Assembly: GCF_009882915.1 (NCBI RefSeq)
Contig: NZ_WTUW01000001.1
Location: forward strand, 558,357-622,356
DNA length: 64,000 nucleotides
Reading direction: 5' to 3'
Origin: Sneathiella litorea
Lineage (GTDB): Bacteria > Pseudomonadota > Alphaproteobacteria > Sneathiellales > Sneathiellaceae
Of the stretch, positions 36,001 through 45,073 are shown one piece after another (within the stretch, counting starts at the first letter, position 1; every line of letters starts with the position of its first letter). A program made the translations under genes and the position numbers. The notes under the pieces were generated by a model. That model did no database searches. It worked only from the letters and a program-made list of their open reading frames with translations, and had not been told where the DNA came from.

Positions 36001-36771
36001 ATGACTCGTTTAATAAAAAAAATCGCACTGGTAACAGGCGCTGCAACAGGAATTGGGCTGGCCACTACACGCCGTTTCATAGAAGAAGGTGCCTTTGTCG
36101 TGATGACTGACATCGATGCCGAGGCCGGCGGAAATGCCGTTAAGGAATTTGGTGCCAATGCACGCTTTTTAACGCATGACGTTACAAAGGAGACCGACTG
36201 GCAACGGGTGATGGCTACAATATCCTCGGATCCTGGAAGACTTGATATCCTGGTTAATAATGCCGGTATCCTCGCCATTGGGGATCACCAAACCATTGAG
36301 GATACTGATCTTGCCCATTGGCAGGCCATCCAGCAAGTAAATGTAGAAGGTGTCTTTCTCGGCTGCCAGGCGGCGGTTAAGGCAATGAAGGATCACGGTG
36401 GATCGATCGTCAATATTTCCTCCGTTGCTGCAATCGTTGGCACGCCGACGCTTGCCGCCTATGGCGCATCAAAAGCTGCCGTGCGGCAACTTACGAAGAC
36501 AGTCGCTATTCACTGCGCCAAGAAAGAATATGGCATTCGCTGTAATTCCGTTCACCCCGACCCTGTCCGCACAAACATGGGGGATGACTTAATGAGTATG
36601 TATGGCGGCGATGTCGATGCGGGCTGGAAGGCTATTCCGGCGCGGGTCCCCCTTAAAACGCCAGCCGAGCCCATAGATATTGCGAATTGCATTCTATTCC
36701 TTGCCTCTGATGAGGCACGCCATGTCACCGGGACAGAACTCATCGTCGATGGCGGCATGACAGCAATCTAA
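36001..36771 (+). CDS. Short-chain dehydrogenase/reductase
   Basis: A 256-residue classical SDR with cofactor motif VTGAATGIGLATTRR, acidic residue in MTDIDAEAGG favouring NAD(H), structural motif NNAGILAIG, catalytic Ser in IVNISSVAAIVG and Tyr-x3-Lys in AAYGASKAAVRQL. The C-terminus VTGTELIVDGGMTAI is typical. The frame is open 21 codons further, but GGGGGG at 35988-35993 points to ATG 36001. It is followed 31 bases later by an Ldh2-type dehydrogenase gene, suggesting a two-step oxidation of an unidentified hydroxy compound. Confidence 0.86.
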   Translation: MTRLIKKIALVTGAATGIGLATTRRFIEEGAFVVMTDIDAEAGGNAVKEFGANARFLTHDVTKETDWQRVMATISSDPGRLDILVNNAGILAIGDHQTIEDTDLAHWQAIQQVNVEGVFLGCQAAVKAMKDHGGSIVNISSVAAIVGTPTLAAYGASKAAVRQLTKTVAIHCAKKEYGIRCNSVHPDPVRTNMGDDLMSMYGGDVDAGWKAIPARVPLKTPAEPIDIANCILFLASDEARHVTGTELIVDGGMTAI

Positions 36772-36802
36772 AACAATAACAATAAACGGGAGAAATCGAT
36801 CT

Positions 36803-37846
36803 ATGCGAATTGAGCATGATATCTTACAGGCTTTTATCGAAGAAATTTTAAAGGCTGCCGGCAGCGCCCCCCTTGAGGCAGCAATCGTTGCCGATCACCT
36901 CGTCCTTGCCAATCTTTCTGGGCATGATAGCCATGGTGTTGGGATGATCCCCCGCTATGTCGATAATTTAAAAGCTGGTTATCTCAAGCCAAACGAACAT
37001 GTTGAGCAGATCAAGAAAGACGGCTCTATCCTGGTTTTTGATGGTCGGGCCGGCTTTGGACAGGTTGTTGCCCGCGAAGCAATGGCGGAGACAATTAGCG
37101 TGGCACAAGAAACCGGCCTTGCCCTGTCTGCGCTACGAAATGCTCATCATATTGGCCGCGTTGGCACTTATGGGGAGCAATGCACCGATGCGGGCCTCGT
37201 TTCCATTCATTTCGTTAATGTTACCGGACATCGCGGACTTGTCGCACCGCATCGTGGCAGTGATGCCCGCTACGGCACCAATCCGATCTGTATCTCCCTC
37301 CCCGCTACCAAGGACGAGCCCCGCATCATCCTCGATTTTGCAACAAGCAAGGTTGCGCTCGGAAAGATACGAGTTGCCCATAACAGCGGCAAGAAAGTGG
37401 AGGATGGCCTGCTGATTGACAGCAAGGGAAATGCCACGACGGACCCGGGCGTGATGTTCTCGGAAGATGTCGGATCCCTTCTGCCATTAGCAGAGCATAA
37501 AGGATATGGTTTGGCACTAATGTGCGAATTGCTGACCGGTGCAATCGGCGGCGGAGGAACAATCCAGCCCGGGAACATCCGCGATACCCGTATTATCAAT
37601 AATATGCTTTCCATCGTCATCGACCCCGCGCGACTGACGGAGGCCGATTATATCGGGAGCGAAATGAAAGCCATGTGTGACTATGTTCGCGAGTCCCCGC
37701 CTCGCACAGGGTATGGGAATGTCATTGTGCCGGGCGATCCAGAACGGGAACAACGGGAACTGCGCCAGGCCCACGGAATCGAGATCGACGAGGAAACCTG
37801 GCGCCAGATTACAGCAGCTGCCGAGAGTTACAATGTAACCCTGTAA
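36803..37846 (+). CDS. Malate/L-lactate dehydrogenase family (Ldh2/YlbC-YiaK type) oxidoreductase
   Basis: A 347-residue NAD(P)-dependent 2-hydroxyacid dehydrogenase of the non-Rossmann Ldh2 family. Typical blocks are ANLSGHDSHGVGMIPRYVDN (catalytic His region), ALRNAHHIGRVGTYGEQC, YGTNPICISLPA and EHKGYGLALMCELLTGAIGG. ATG 36803 follows ACGGGAG. With the SDR upstream it forms a two-gene operon ending at a strong terminator. The convergent HpcH/HpaI aldolase lies just beyond, so a shared sugar-acid or hydroxyacid theme is possible but unproven. Confidence 0.88.
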   Translation: MRIEHDILQAFIEEILKAAGSAPLEAAIVADHLVLANLSGHDSHGVGMIPRYVDNLKAGYLKPNEHVEQIKKDGSILVFDGRAGFGQVVAREAMAETISVAQETGLALSALRNAHHIGRVGTYGEQCTDAGLVSIHFVNVTGHRGLVAPHRGSDARYGTNPICISLPATKDEPRIILDFATSKVALGKIRVAHNSGKKVEDGLLIDSKGNATTDPGVMFSEDVGSLLPLAEHKGYGLALMCELLTGAIGGGGTIQPGNIRDTRIINNMLSIVIDPARLTEADYIGSEMKAMCDYVRESPPRTGYGNVIVPGDPEREQRELRQAHGIEIDEETWRQITAAAESYNVTL

Positions 37847-37854
37847 CCGCCAAA

Positions 37855-37896
37855 AAAAATGCCGCTTATAGAGCCATATATATAAGCGGCATTTTT
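37855..37896. terminator. Bidirectional Rho-independent terminator
   Basis: Perfect 16-bp inverted repeat: AAAAATGCCGCTTATA (37855-37870), 10-base loop, TATAAGCGGCATTTTT (37881-37896). A-runs on one side and T-runs on the other make it functional in both directions. It lies between the convergent Ldh2 and aldolase genes, whose stop codons are within 10 bases of it. Confidence 0.93.
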
Positions 37897-37898
37897 GT

Positions 37899-38675
37899 CT
37901 ATTTCTTGAGGCTTTTCAGCAGATTGCCAGCTGCAGACGATACGAGGCCTGTATCACCAGCGCAGAGCAGAAAATCGAAACCCTGCGCAAAAAGATCATT
38001 GGTCTGCTCTGGCCCTTTCGAGATACATCCAAGAAAAGCGGGGCTTGCAATAATGCGGTCCCGCGCCTCTTCAAAGAGCGCCTTAACCTCAGGGTCGTCG
38101 AATTCGGCGAGCTTGTTAATACTTCCCGAAAGATCATTCGGCCCTATAAACAGCATGTCCACCCCATCGACAGCAGCAATGCTCTCAATGTTTCCAACCG
38201 CTTCCTTGGTTTCAATCTGACATATGATCATCAGATCCTTATCCAGATTGTCGCGATATTCCTGCGAGGCACGCCCGTATCCGCCAGCTCGTGCAGCGCC
38301 GAAGCCCGCGCTTCTGATCCCCGTTGGTGGATAGCGGCACGCTGCCACCGCCGCTTTTGCTTCTTCCGCTGTATTGACGGAAGGGATCATGATGCCCTCC
38401 ATCCCAGTATCGAGCGCCCGCTTGATCAGGACGGTATCATTCCAAGGGACACGCATCAAAACGGTCACATCACTAACCGAACGCGCGGCGCGATGCTGAT
38501 CAATCGCCGTTTCCAAGCTTCCTGAGCCATGCTCATGATCAATCATAAGGGCATCAAACCCGGCACCGGCCACAATTTCCGCCATATCCGAGGAATTCGA
38601 AAAGAGCCAGCAGGCTGCTGCTTTTTCACCAGCTTTTAGTTTTTCTTTTAGCTTGTTTGGACGATACATCGGCAT
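37899..38675 (-). CDS. HpcH/HpaI family aldolase
   Basis: A 258-residue class II pyruvate-dependent aldolase related to 4-hydroxy-2-oxoheptanedioate and 2-dehydro-3-deoxyglucarate aldolases. Metal and catalytic regions are visible: GFDALMIDHEHGSGSLETAI (the His and Glu pair), VLMRVPWNDTVLIKRALDTG (arginine), MIICQIETKEAVGNIESI (metal Glu) and VDMLFIGPNDLSGSI (metal Asp). It is last of a three-gene minus-strand cluster after the dipeptidase and deacetylase genes, 18 bases from the latter. Substrate is unknown. Confidence 0.87.
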   Translation of the reverse strand: MPMYRPNKLKEKLKAGEKAAACWLFSNSSDMAEIVAGAGFDALMIDHEHGSGSLETAIDQHRAARSVSDVTVLMRVPWNDTVLIKRALDTGMEGIMIPSVNTAEEAKAAVAACRYPPTGIRSAGFGAARAGGYGRASQEYRDNLDKDLMIICQIETKEAVGNIESIAAVDGVDMLFIGPNDLSGSINKLAEFDDPEVKALFEEARDRIIASPAFLGCISKGPEQTNDLFAQGFDFLLCAGDTGLVSSAAGNLLKSLKK

Positions 38676-38693
38676 TCCCCATTTTGTTTAATA

Positions 38694-39734
38694 TTACTTC
38701 GGGATGTAGAACAAGGAGCCAAACCACCGCCAGCGACGGTCCGGTCCCAGAAGTGTACAGTTTATTCGGCCACGCCCGGGTTTGAAAGCTGTGGCCAACC
38801 TTAATTCGATCCGCGCGTCGCCGATTTTCTCTATCGGTACGGCACCACCGGTCTGGTTGGAAGAGAAACAGGAGAGGCCATTTAGGTTGCCATAACTCTC
38901 AGCTATGGTGAAGCCGAAATTAGGTGGATTTCGCGTCAATACATTATCTGACGGGGTTACATCCTTAACCCGCAGAGGCAAGGCGTTTGCCGCAAGGCGA
39001 AAACGGCCTATACCCCCATAATTCTCACTCATGGCAAAACGTGGTAACTCGAGCCTGTCGTGGCCAGAATAGAAAACTCCAGACTGCTGCCCGAACGCCG
39101 CCTTGAAACCGATTTTACGAATTACCGCTTTTACGTCATTCCCATACTCACCGTAGGGATAGGCAAATATGGCGGGCACAAAGCCTAATTCAGCCTGGTA
39201 TCGTTCACTCGCCAGGTTTATATTAGCCTCGATTTCCTCCGAACTCATAAGCGGCAAATGGCCATGCGAATAGGTATGATGGCCGATATGAACGCCCGCA
39301 TCCCGCAGTTCCCGGATCTGGTCCCAGGTCATATATCCGGGAAACTGCTTGTCCACGCCTTCGACAGCAACAAAAACCGTGAAGGGCAGGTTCGCCGCGC
39401 GCAGCATTGGCCAAGCTACTTCATAAACAGACGAATAGGCATCATCAATTGTGAGCGCGACTGTACGGTCAGGCAGATTCTCACCCTTCGCAAGCCGATC
39501 AACAATTTCATTGAGAGGCAGAACGGTATACTGGCCATTCTGTAATTCCTGAATATGCTCCTTGAACTGATCGATGCGAATATTAGTTGAGGTGTACTGA
39601 TCTTCGCCGAAACGATGGTACATAATCACGCTCGCCCAGTCAGCTGCGCGTGCCAGACCACTCATACTTACAATCGTGACGACCACGGAAATAAAACCAA
39701 ATGCTCGCATGATTCCTGTAGCTGTCTTTCTCAT
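38694..39734 (-). CDS. Secreted polysaccharide deacetylase (NodB-homology)
   Basis: A 346-residue protein with a signal peptide (basic MRKTATGIMR, hydrophobic FISVVVTIVSM, probable cleavage after LARAA). The carbohydrate esterase 4 domain shows motif 1 VALTIDDAYSS (TxDD; metal-binding Asp) and motif 2 IGHHTYSHGHLPLMS (HxxxH). A proline/tyrosine region AIFAYPYGEYGNDV follows. The C-terminal 110 residues are extra and carry two cysteines. Its target may be peptidoglycan or an exopolysaccharide. It starts 6 bases after the dipeptidase gene stop, so both are probably envelope-acting products of one operon. Confidence 0.85.
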   Translation of the reverse strand: MRKTATGIMRAFGFISVVVTIVSMSGLARAADWASVIMYHRFGEDQYTSTNIRIDQFKEHIQELQNGQYTVLPLNEIVDRLAKGENLPDRTVALTIDDAYSSVYEVAWPMLRAANLPFTVFVAVEGVDKQFPGYMTWDQIRELRDAGVHIGHHTYSHGHLPLMSSEEIEANINLASERYQAELGFVPAIFAYPYGEYGNDVKAVIRKIGFKAAFGQQSGVFYSGHDRLELPRFAMSENYGGIGRFRLAANALPLRVKDVTPSDNVLTRNPPNFGFTIAESYGNLNGLSCFSSNQTGGAVPIEKIGDARIELRLATAFKPGRGRINCTLLGPDRRWRWFGSLFYIPK

Positions 39735-39740
39735 GGCTCG

Positions 39741-40331
39741 TTATTCCGCCCCTGATTGGCCAGTTTCGCCCATTAAACGGCTTCCGGCTGCTTTATCCGA
39801 GAGGGTAGGGTATCGGCGGGGAGTAAACAATTGGTAATGCCACCACTCATTTCGATAAAAGTCCCACCCGGCCGCCGTCATTAGGCCCAGCAGAATGGCC
39901 CGGTTTCGCTGTGCCTCCGCCGCAATATCACGCGCCCCATGATAGGACATTGGCGTCATGGCATCAAATCCGGTTCCCATTTCAAGCTCCTGCCCTGTCC
40001 CATCGATCAGGGTAAGATCTATCGCGGCCCCCCGTGAATGCGGCGAGCCATTGCTCGGGGCGGACAAAAAATCGGGGTTTGGTGAATGATCCCATAGCGC
40101 CTGGACAGCCTCCGTCGGGCGAAAGGCGTCAAATATCTTGAACCGAAATCCTATATCCGCCGCCAATTCCACGGCTTTGCGCAAGTTCTCCGCCGCCTCC
40201 AGATTCAAAAAACAGGCTCTCCGACCATATATCGCCGCGCCAGTGAAATTATTTGCGGTGGCATAACGCAGATCCAGTTCCACATTGAATTCTTCCGGGG
40301 TTATTTCGGTTAAGTTTTCATTTAACGGCAT
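39741..40331 (-). CDS. D-alanyl-D-alanine dipeptidase-like protein (VanX/DdpX family)
   Basis: A 196-residue zinc peptidase. The family zinc motif SxHxxGxAxD is present as SPHSRGAAIDLTLID and the second metal/catalytic part as EWWHYQLF. FDAFRPTEAVQALW is the conserved arginine block. No signal peptide is seen, as in VanX and DdpX, so it would act on cytoplasmic D-Ala-D-Ala, recovering D-alanine from murein turnover. No vanH, vanA or vanRS genes are nearby, so resistance is not implied. First gene of the minus-strand cluster and divergent from tsaB. Confidence 0.87.
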   Translation of the reverse strand: MPLNENLTEITPEEFNVELDLRYATANNFTGAAIYGRRACFLNLEAAENLRKAVELAADIGFRFKIFDAFRPTEAVQALWDHSPNPDFLSAPSNGSPHSRGAAIDLTLIDGTGQELEMGTGFDAMTPMSYHGARDIAAEAQRNRAILLGLMTAAGWDFYRNEWWHYQLFTPRRYPTLSDKAAGSRLMGETGQSGAE

Positions 40332-40423
40332 CTTGAACCTGTTGACTTGAAATCACGCGGCATTGAGCGTAACACTCTCGCCTCACGGTGACCCTACATG
40401 GCTGGATTACGGAAGGCAATATA

Positions 40424-41128
40424 ATGAAGATACTGGCATTTGATACTGCGCTAAATGCCTGCTCTGTTGCTATTACCAACGGAACCGAGATCCTCTCACA
40501 AACCCATGAGAAACGTCGCCGAGGACATGCGGAAACCCTGTTACCGATGATAGAAGCTCAACTGCTGGAAGCCGACCTCGCATACAAAGATCTCGACCTG
40601 ATTGCTGTAACTGTTGGGCCAGGTACCTTTACCGGGCTCAGGATCGGCCTCGCCGCTGCACGTGGGATCGCCATTGCTGCGAAGAAACCAATCATTGGCA
40701 TCACAACACTCGAGGCGCTTGCTGCGGCTGTGCCGATGACCTTAACGCAAGGTCGTCCCGTTATCGTAACGGCGGATGCAAGACGGGGAGAGGTATACCT
40801 GCAGGCCTTCAATCGCCTGGATACCGGCGAGATAATTGCCCCGCTCTCCCGGCCCGCCGCAGTCAAGATAGAGCACGCACTGGCGACGCTGGACATTGAG
40901 TCGGCCATAATTATCGGCTCCGGCATTCCCCTCCTGCAAAGCCTGCCGGATTTCAATGCACAGAAATATGAAGTTCTTGAGCTTGATGAGGATCCTGATG
41001 CGAGCAATATTGCCCGCCTTGCTCATGCTCGCGGCCTACCGGAAAGAAACTCCCCTCCGCCAGCGCCACTTTATCTTCGCGCGCCGGATGCAAAGTTACC
41101 AGGGGGAAGAGACCCCGCACCCAACTAA
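40424..41128 (+). CDS. tsaB: tRNA t6A biosynthesis protein TsaB
   Basis: A 234-residue partner of TsaD in making N6-threonylcarbamoyladenosine in ANN-decoding tRNAs. The ASKHA-fold start KILAFDTALNACSVAI and the block VGPGTFTGLRIGLAAARGIA are diagnostic. ATG 40424 follows GGAAGGCAATATA; the longer frame from 40388 is rejected. rimI begins 12 bases after the stop, the usual alphaproteobacterial order. Confidence 0.94.
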   Translation: MKILAFDTALNACSVAITNGTEILSQTHEKRRRGHAETLLPMIEAQLLEADLAYKDLDLIAVTVGPGTFTGLRIGLAAARGIAIAAKKPIIGITTLEALAAAVPMTLTQGRPVIVTADARRGEVYLQAFNRLDTGEIIAPLSRPAAVKIEHALATLDIESAIIIGSGIPLLQSLPDFNAQKYEVLELDEDPDASNIARLAHARGLPERNSPPPAPLYLRAPDAKLPGGRDPAPN

Positions 41129-41140
41129 TCAGGGCAACCT

Positions 41141-41635
41141 ATGCAGGAAGATAATTTTTCAACTGATTTTTTCACAGACGCGTCTGTTGCGCCGCTTGCC
41201 GCCGCCATGCACGCACATTGCTTCACGGCACCCTGGAACGAAAATGATTTTATCTCCGCGCTCGAAATTCCCGGAACCCTGTTAGAGATATTGAGTGTCT
41301 CCGGAGAGCCCGCCGCCTTTTCGCTCTATCGGACCGTAATGGATGAAGCCGAGATCCTTACGCTCGGCACCCTGCCGGGATATCGCGGGAAGCGGATAGC
41401 CACTTATCTTCTGAACCAAGGCATTGCAAAACTTAGAGAATCCAACGTTCGCTTCCTTTACCTTGAGGTCGGCTCACAAAACCTGGCAGCGCAACGTCTT
41501 TATTATACAACAGGATTTAAAGAAATTGGCCGAAGGAGAAATTATTACAACCATTACGCGGGAACTGAAGATGCGATTACGATGAAAAAGATTCTTCAAC
41601 CTATAAAAGGGGAAAAAATCGTTAGTTCGGAATAA
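41141..41635 (+). CDS. rimI: Ribosomal-protein-alanine N-acetyltransferase (RimI-like)
   Basis: A 164-residue GNAT acetyltransferase. The acetyl-CoA loop is LPGYRGKRIATYLLNQGI and the C-terminal motif LEVGSQNLAAQRLYYTTGFK is typical of RimI. By family it acetylates the N-terminal alanine of S18; the tsaB-rimI adjacency supports the name, although substrate specificity is not visible in the sequence. It is followed by a 107-base AT-rich gap before mucR. Confidence 0.85.
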   Translation: MQEDNFSTDFFTDASVAPLAAAMHAHCFTAPWNENDFISALEIPGTLLEILSVSGEPAAFSLYRTVMDEAEILTLGTLPGYRGKRIATYLLNQGIAKLRESNVRFLYLEVGSQNLAAQRLYYTTGFKEIGRRRNYYNHYAGTEDAITMKKILQPIKGEKIVSSE

Positions 41636-41742
41636 GTGTTAGCCAATATTATTTTTTTTCTTTATTCTATTTTATATTTCATACTTACACTTATATTGAC
41701 TATACACTTTAAGTCATTTGATATTGAAGGAGGTTTATTACA

Positions 41743-42159
41743 ATGTCCGAAAAGATAGAAAAGCTAGAGCTTCTCGCCCTAACTACGGATATCGTTACCT
41801 CACACTTGTCTCGCAACCCCGTCAGCACCGGGGAAATCGCACCCTTGATTAATGATGTTTATAAAACTCTTTCAACCATCGGTGAAGCTGCGGAAGAGGA
41901 AGAAAAGCCGGAACCGGTCGTTGCTATTCGCAAATCCATACATCCAGATTACATTATTTGTCTAGAAGATGGTAAGAAGCTAAAGATGCTCAAACGACAT
42001 CTAAAAACATCATACGACTTGACGCCCGATGAATATAGGGAGCGTTGGGGATTGCCTGCTGACTATCCTATGGTTGCGCCCAATTATGCCGAACAGCGCC
42101 GCAATCTTGCTAAGAAAATAGGTCTTGGAACCCGCCGCAAGAAAGCAAAGTCCAAGTAA
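41743..42159 (+). CDS. mucR: MucR/Ros family zinc-finger transcriptional regulator
   Basis: A 138-residue MucR-type global regulator, H-NS-like in alphaproteobacteria, controlling envelope, motility and cell-cycle genes. The zinc-finger part is IICLEDGKKLKMLKRHLKTS with one clear Cys and one His; the first Cys of the canonical pair is missing, as is common in MucR. The C-terminal block YDLTPDEYRERWGLPADYPM and basic tail are diagnostic. GAAGGAGG precedes the ATG. The upstream 107 bases are very AT-rich, the kind of sequence MucR itself binds, so autoregulation is plausible. Confidence 0.92.
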   Translation: MSEKIEKLELLALTTDIVTSHLSRNPVSTGEIAPLINDVYKTLSTIGEAAEEEEKPEPVVAIRKSIHPDYIICLEDGKKLKMLKRHLKTSYDLTPDEYRERWGLPADYPMVAPNYAEQRRNLAKKIGLGTRRKKAKSK

Positions 42160-42252
42160 TATCTACTTTCGCTGGCCCTAAAAAATTAATTTGTATAAAA
42201 TCAATACTGCTGACAGTAAATCAGCGGTCATTGAAAGTTAACTGAGGTTCAA

Positions 42253-42738
42253 ATGTCTACTCGCCTGGAACAAATCTGCCTGGACAAGGGCTTGCGCATG
42301 ACAGAACAGCGCCGTGTAATTGCGCGCGTACTATCGGAATCGCAAGATCATCCGGATGTAGAACTGGTTTATAAACGAGCCTCCGAGATCGACGAAACTA
42401 TCAGTATTTCAACTGTCTATCGCACCGTTCGTATGTTTGAAGAAAATGGCATACTTGAGCGGCATGACTTTGGTGATGGCCGGGCCAGATATGAAGAAGC
42501 GTCGGAAGAGCACCATGATCACCTGATCAACGTGCAAACCGGCCAGGTCATTGAGTTTACCAGCGAGCAGATCGAAGATTTACAAAAGAAGATTGCCGAA
42601 GAACTTGGTTTTGAACTGATTGACCACCGGCTTGAACTTTATGGGAAGCCTCTTTCAAAATCGGCAATGGCGAACGTGCCTCCCGAGGAATCGGTCGTCA
42701 ATATCAAACAGACATCACACAGCAAGAAACTTGATTAA
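42253..42738 (+). CDS. Fur/Mur family metal-responsive repressor
   Basis: A 161-residue Fur-family regulator with a winged-helix N-terminus (ISISTVYRTVRMFEENGILE as recognition region) and the metal-binding block EEHHDHLINVQTGQVIEF. The C-x2-C that follows HHDHL in enterobacterial Fur is absent, as in the alphaproteobacterial Fur/Mur group that often responds to manganese. It lies between mucR and plsC, the position of fur/mur in related genomes. Metal specificity is inferred from group membership only. A second family member, irr, is at 62886. Confidence 0.88.
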   Translation: MSTRLEQICLDKGLRMTEQRRVIARVLSESQDHPDVELVYKRASEIDETISISTVYRTVRMFEENGILERHDFGDGRARYEEASEEHHDHLINVQTGQVIEFTSEQIEDLQKKIAEELGFELIDHRLELYGKPLSKSAMANVPPEESVVNIKQTSHSKKLD

Positions 42739-42759
42739 AGGTTCGGCGCACCTGCATTT

Positions 42760-43542
42760 ATGAGTAACATTCGTCCATTTCTTACCGTGTTGGCCGTCCT
42801 TTTATGGGCGGGAATTCTGATACCATTTCAGATCATCACCTTGCTGGCCTTTAAGCAGCATCGATACCGCATTCCTCAAATTTTCCATAAGGGAATTTGC
42901 TGGCTGCTCAGGGTCAAAGTTGTTGTTTCGGGTCAAATTGAACAGACTCAGCCAACGCTGTTTGTGATTAATCATATTTCCTGGCTAGATATTCCCGTTA
43001 TCGGAAAGGTCATTCAGGGAAGTTTTGTCGCCAAGAAAGAGGTTCAGAGCTACCCCTTTGTTGGCGCGATTTCAAAACTTCAGCAAACAATTTTTATCAA
43101 GCGTACGCGGCCTGCCATCAAGGGTCACAAAGGTGAAATGCAGGAGCATCTTGAAAATGGCGACAATTTATTCCTGTTCCCGGAAGGCACCTCGTCGAAC
43201 GGGATTATTATCCAGAATTTCAAGAGTGCGTATTTCGGTCTCGCAGAGCGGGAGATCAACGGTCACCATCTAAAAGTTCAACCAGTGACCATCGCCTACA
43301 GCCGATTGAACGGTATTGCACTAACCCGCGGCACAATGGGAATTATCGCCTGGGTCGGAGATGAAGAATTACTCAGCCATGTCTGGGCGTTTTTAAAACG
43401 CGGCACGATAACGGCTGAGTTACGCTTTCACCCTCCCGTCACAATTGACGACTATGATTCTCGAAAAACGATGGCAAGTGACTGTCAATTGAGCATAGCC
43501 AAAAGCCTTAGTCGGGCGTTAACGGGTCGGGAAGAGCCATAA
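42760..43542 (+). CDS. 1-acyl-glycerol-3-phosphate acyltransferase (PlsC family)
   Basis: A 260-residue membrane-associated acyltransferase. The catalytic motif H-x4-D is in FVINHISWLDIPVIG, the glycerophosphate-binding motif is FLFPEGTSSNGI, and a hydrophobic N-terminal segment (TVLAVLLWAGILIPFQIITL) anchors it. It makes phosphatidic acid from lysophosphatidate or acylates a related lipid such as lyso-ornithine lipid, which cannot be excluded. It lies 21 bases after the fur-type gene. Confidence 0.85.
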   Translation: MSNIRPFLTVLAVLLWAGILIPFQIITLLAFKQHRYRIPQIFHKGICWLLRVKVVVSGQIEQTQPTLFVINHISWLDIPVIGKVIQGSFVAKKEVQSYPFVGAISKLQQTIFIKRTRPAIKGHKGEMQEHLENGDNLFLFPEGTSSNGIIIQNFKSAYFGLAEREINGHHLKVQPVTIAYSRLNGIALTRGTMGIIAWVGDEELLSHVWAFLKRGTITAELRFHPPVTIDDYDSRKTMASDCQLSIAKSLSRALTGREEP

Positions 43543-43703
43543 TGCCCTGCAAATGCAGAAAATTACGAATTTGACGATTTTTCCCGTGAATTACAGGCCG
43601 TGCTTCTCTATTTGTCATATTACTGCTAATTTATCCATGTTATGGAACAGCATTTCAGAATGACGGACAAAGTCTTCAGAACCGGTGAGGTTGACTAGGA
43701 AGC

Positions 43704-45065
43704 GTGAACAAAAAACTTTATATCTCTACTTATGGCTGCCAGATGAATGTTTATGATTCAGCTCGCATGGCAGACCTGATGTCCCCTCTCGGCTACTCCC
43801 TGACAAACAAACCGGCTGACGCGGATATGGCAATCCTCAATACTTGCCATATACGGGAAAAAGCATCGGAAAAAACCTTTTCGGAGTTGGGCCGCTTGCG
43901 CAATTTACGCCGGGATAAAAAATCCCGCGACGAAGGTGATATGATTATCGCCGTTGCCGGATGTGTTGCACAGGCCGAAGGGGCGGAAATCATGAAACGT
44001 GCGCCCTATGTGGACATGGTATTTGGGCCGCAATCCTATCACCATCTGCCGGAAATGGTGGCGCAGGCAACACGCGGCGTCGGCCATATTTTGGAAACGG
44101 AATTTCCCGTTGAGCCCAAATTCGATCATCTGCCTGAAGAGGCAATTGACAAAAACCTCAGCGCCTTTCTGACTGTTCAGGAAGGCTGTGACAAGTTCTG
44201 CGCCTTTTGTGTCGTGCCTTATACCCGGGGAGCTGAATTCTCCCGCCCCGTTGCCGCGATCATCGATGAGGCAAAGCGCATGGTTGCCGCGGGAACGCGA
44301 GAGATAACGCTGCTCGGGCAGAATGTGAACGCCTATCATGGCGAAGGGGCTGACGGTAAATCGGTCAGCCTTGCGCGCCTGATAAAGGAACTCGCAGAGG
44401 TAGAGGGGCTGGACCGGCTACGTTACACCACGTCCCACCCTTTGGAGATGTCAGAAGATCTCTGCAGCGCTCATCGGGATATAGATATCCTGATGCCTTA
44501 CCTTCATCTTCCGGTGCAGGCTGGCTCTGACCGTATTCTCGCCGCGATGAACCGTCGCCATACGGCGGATGAATATCGGCGCATTATTGATAAACTGCGT
44601 CATTACCGTCCCGACCTGGCGCTTTCCGGCGATTTTATTGTTGGATTTCCTGGCGAAACGGATCAGGAGTTTGAGGATACCCTTCAACTGGTGCGTGACG
44701 TCGAATATGCGCAAGCCTACAGCTTTAAATACAGCCCCCGTCCAGGGACGCCCGCAGCAGCGCTGGACGGCGAGATGATTGACGAGGCTGTGAAATCCGA
44801 ACGCCTTGCCCGACTACAGGCCCTGCTGAATGAACAACAGCTTGCCTATAACCGGTCATTCGTTGGCAAGGAAATTGACGTGCTGCTGGAACGAGAAGGA
44901 AAACGCGAAGGACAACTTGTCGGTCGGAGCCCTTATATGCAATCCGTCTTTGTGCCGTCGCCTTCCCATCGAATCGGTAATATTGCAACTGTCATTGTAC
45001 GAGAGGGTAACGCAAATTCTCTACGTGGCGAATTGAAACCCGGTAGTGTCGCCGACGCGGCATAG
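43704..45065 (+). CDS. miaB: tRNA-2-methylthio-N6-dimethylallyladenosine synthase MiaB
   Basis: A 453-residue radical-SAM methylthiotransferase modifying A37 of tRNAs. The N-terminal UPF0004 domain holds three cysteines ([32 protein letters not shown]) for the auxiliary cluster. The radical SAM C-x3-C-x2-C motif is [18 protein letters not shown] near 160, and a TRAM domain ends the protein. The start is GTG 43704 with AGGA just upstream. phoH follows after 8 bases. Confidence 0.96.
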   Translation: MNKKLYISTYGCQMNVYDSARMADLMSPLGYSLTNKPADADMAILNTCHIREKASEKTFSELGRLRNLRRDKKSRDEGDMIIAVAGCVAQAEGAEIMKRAPYVDMVFGPQSYHHLPEMVAQATRGVGHILETEFPVEPKFDHLPEEAIDKNLSAFLTVQEGCDKFCAFCVVPYTRGAEFSRPVAAIIDEAKRMVAAGTREITLLGQNVNAYHGEGADGKSVSLARLIKELAEVEGLDRLRYTTSHPLEMSEDLCSAHRDIDILMPYLHLPVQAGSDRILAAMNRRHTADEYRRIIDKLRHYRPDLALSGDFIVGFPGETDQEFEDTLQLVRDVEYAQAYSFKYSPRPGTPAAALDGEMIDEAVKSERLARLQALLNEQQLAYNRSFVGKEIDVLLEREGKREGQLVGRSPYMQSVFVPSPSHRIGNIATVIVREGNANSLRGELKPGSVADAA

Positions 45066-45073
45066 GAACAAAC

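Noticed and set aside
41696-41724. TTGACT-17-TGATAT as the mucR promoter
   Set aside because: The implied transcript start would fall inside the GAAGGAGG ribosome-binding site, so translation could not work; the true promoter is probably elsewhere in the AT-rich gap.
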